DNA of 15,680 nt from the NCBI GenBank assembly GCA_023388675.1, contig JAEWFU010000144.1:1-15680 (forward strand). The letters are read 5' to 3'. The position numbers and the translations under genes were made by a program. Each line of letters begins with the position of its first letter. Positions within the stretch are counted from its first letter, which is position 1. This document shows positions 14,231 through 15,680 of the stretch, in pieces. This stretch comes from Pseudomonadota bacterium. Its GTDB lineage: Bacteria > Pseudomonadota > Alphaproteobacteria > Rhizobiales > Rhizobiaceae. Under the pieces are notes generated by a model. That model saw nothing but the letters and a program-made list of their open reading frames with translations, searched no databases and was not told the origin of the DNA.

Positions 14231-15680
14231 ATGCTCGAAAAAACCTACGACGCCAAGTCCGTCGAACCCCGGATCGCCCAGGCGTGGGAGGATGCGAACG
14301 CATTCGCCGCCGGAGCAGGCTCGAAGCCGGGCGCGGAAGCCTTCACCATCGTGATCCCGCCGCCGAACGTTACCGGCTCGCTGCATATGGGCCATGCGCT
14401 CAACAATACGCTGCAGGACATCCTGATCCGGTTCGAGCGCATGCGCGGCAAGAACGTCCTGTGGCAGCCCGGCATGGATCATGCGGGCATCGCCACGCAG
14501 ATGGTGGTCGAACGCCAACTCGCCGAAAGCGGGCTGAACAGGCGCGACATGGGACGCGAGCAGTTCATCGACCGCGTCTGGGGCTGGAAGGAGCAGTCCG
14601 GCGGCTCGATCATGCACCAGCTCAAGCGGCTGGGCGCGTCGTGCGACTGGGACCGCGAGCGCTTCACCATGGACGAGGGTCTGTCGGAAGCGGTGATCGA
14701 GGTCTTCGTCTCACTCTATCAGGAAGGGCTGATCTACCGCGGCAAAAGGCTGGTCAACTGGGACCCGACCTTCGAAACGGCGATTTCCGACCTCGAGGTC
14801 GAGAACAGGGAAGCCGCCGGCCACATGTGGCACTTCAAATACCCGTTGGCCGGGGGCGAGACCTATACCTATGTGGAGAAGGACGCCGACGGCAACGTCG
14901 TTTTCGAGGAAGAGCGCAACTACATCTCCATCGCCACGACCCGGCCCGAAACCATGCTCGGTGACGGCGCGGTGGCCGTTCATCCGTCCGACGAACGTTA
15001 TGCGCCGATTGTCGGCAAGCTGTGCGAGATCCCTGTCGGGCCGAAAGAGCATCGCCGCCTGATCCCGATCATCACCGACGAATATCCGGACCCGACCTTC
15101 GGCTCAGGCGCGGTGAAGATCACTGGCGCCCACGACTTCAACGACTATCAGGTGGCCCGCCGCAACCATATCCCACTTTACCGCCTGATGGACACGCGCG
15201 CGGGCATGCGCGCTGACGGTGAACCCTATGCGGTGTACGCCGCGCGGGCTCTGGAGATCGCCAAATCCGGTGACTTGCCGGCAGAAGACGAGGTCGACGG
15301 TATCAACCTCGTGCCGGACGAATATCGCGGTCTCGACCGCTTCGAGGCTCGCCGGCGGATCGTCGAGGCGATCAACGCGGAAGGGCTGGCAGTCACGGTC
15401 AAGGACGACGAGGGCAACGACATCCCCTACGTCGAAAGCAAGACGATCATGCAGCCCTTCGGCGATCGCTCGGGCGTGGTGATCGAGCCGATGCTGACCG
15501 ACCAGTGGTTCGCCGACGCCAAGACGCTCGCCAAGCCGGCGATCGCCTCGGTCCGCGAGGGGCGCACGAACTTCGTGCCGAAGAACTGGGAAAAGACCTA
15601 TTTCGAGTGGATGGAGAACATCGAGCCGTGGTGCATCTCGCGCCAGCTCTGGTGGGGCCATCGCATCCCGGCCTGGTATG
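14231..15680 (+). CDS. valS: Valyl-tRNA synthetase, N-terminal part (3' truncated by window end)
   Basis: Open frame from ATG 14231 to the window edge, 483 codons plus one base, with no stop. ValRS charges tRNA-Val in the cytoplasm and edits mischarged threonine. Class I signature: [18 protein letters not shown] (42-59) contains the HMGH form of the HIGH motif at 52-55, followed by [11 protein letters not shown] (80-90) and [14 protein letters not shown]. The CP1 editing domain is visible from about 200: [18 protein letters not shown] (235-252) and [19 protein letters not shown] (291-309), where many ValRS proteins have Pro instead of Gly299. The domain closes at MLTDQWF (421-427), and [17 protein letters not shown] returns to the catalytic core. 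The KMSKS loop, anticodon-binding domain and C-terminal coiled coil lie beyond the window. No strong ribosome site precedes the ATG. Confidence 0.97.
   Translation, partial: MLEKTYDAKSVEPRIAQAWEDANAFAAGAGSKPGAEAFTIVIPPPNVTGSLHMGHALNNTLQDILIRFERMRGKNVLWQPGMDHAGIATQMVVERQLAESGLNRRDMGREQFIDRVWGWKEQSGGSIMHQLKRLGASCDWDRERFTMDEGLSEAVIEVFVSLYQEGLIYRGKRLVNWDPTFETAISDLEVENREAAGHMWHFKYPLAGGETYTYVEKDADGNVVFEEERNYISIATTRPETMLGDGAVAVHPSDERYAPIVGKLCEIPVGPKEHRRLIPIITDEYPDPTFGSGAVKITGAHDFNDYQVARRNHIPLYRLMDTRAGMRADGEPYAVYAARALEIAKSGDLPAEDEVDGINLVPDEYRGLDRFEARRRIVEAINAEGLAVTVKDDEGNDIPYVESKTIMQPFGDRSGVVIEPMLTDQWFADAKTLAKPAIASVREGRTNFVPKNWEKTYFEWMENIEPWCISRQLWWGHRIPAWY

Noticed and set aside
13787..14617. 276-residue - strand open frame across the popZ end and valS start
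   Set aside because: It covers a strong terminator and the start of valS on the other strand; the sequence is low-complexity arginine/alanine-rich, as expected of a shadow frame.

Overview
The window looks like a GC-rich alphaproteobacterial chromosome, most likely from Rhizobiales (Hyphomicrobiales). The support is the gene run PIMT-like methyltransferase - tolC - popZ - valS, the presence of the alphaproteobacterial polar organiser PopZ, and a periplasmic TRAP system of the DctP/DctQ/DctM type. It reads mostly as ordinary chromosomal backbone. I see no insertion sequence, integrase, phage gene, CRISPR array or toxin-antitoxin pair.

Layout. (1) 1-1307, + strand: the 3' end of a periplasmic CpdB-type nucleotide phosphodiesterase, a hairpin, then a TauE/SafE-family membrane permease. 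(2) 1330-4300, - strand: a TRAP transporter operon in the order dctP, dctQ, dctM, with a strong stem-loop between dctP and dctQ. (3) 4449-5705, - strand: a cyclopropane-fatty-acyl-phospholipid-synthase-family methyltransferase. (4) A 412-bp divergent spacer holding a 14-bp stem-loop. (5) 6118-7798, + strand: three overlapping genes, each encoding one N-terminal membrane anchor and a beta-rich extracytoplasmic domain. They end directly against a convergent polytopic membrane protein (7799-9118, - strand). (6) tRNA-Asn(GTT) on the - strand, then a small two-helix membrane protein and creA on the + strand. (7) tRNA-Cys(GCA) with a short terminator. (8) 11011 to the end, + strand: a PIMT-like methyltransferase, tolC, popZ, a strong rho-independent terminator, and the first 483 codons of valS.

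How they fit together. Most of the window concerns the envelope: periplasmic nucleotide salvage, organic-anion permeation, TRAP uptake of an organic acid-like substrate, lipid methylation, outer-membrane export (TolC) and cell-pole organisation (PopZ). The best candidate for something undescribed is the 6118-9118 locus. It has three tandem, apparently paralogous, single-anchor proteins resembling the DUF4352 fold by eye, next to a seven-or-so-helix membrane protein, and no known function is evident. Two familiar-looking enzymes also deserve attention: the Cfa-family protein and the PIMT-family protein both appear to lack residues that define the textbook activity.
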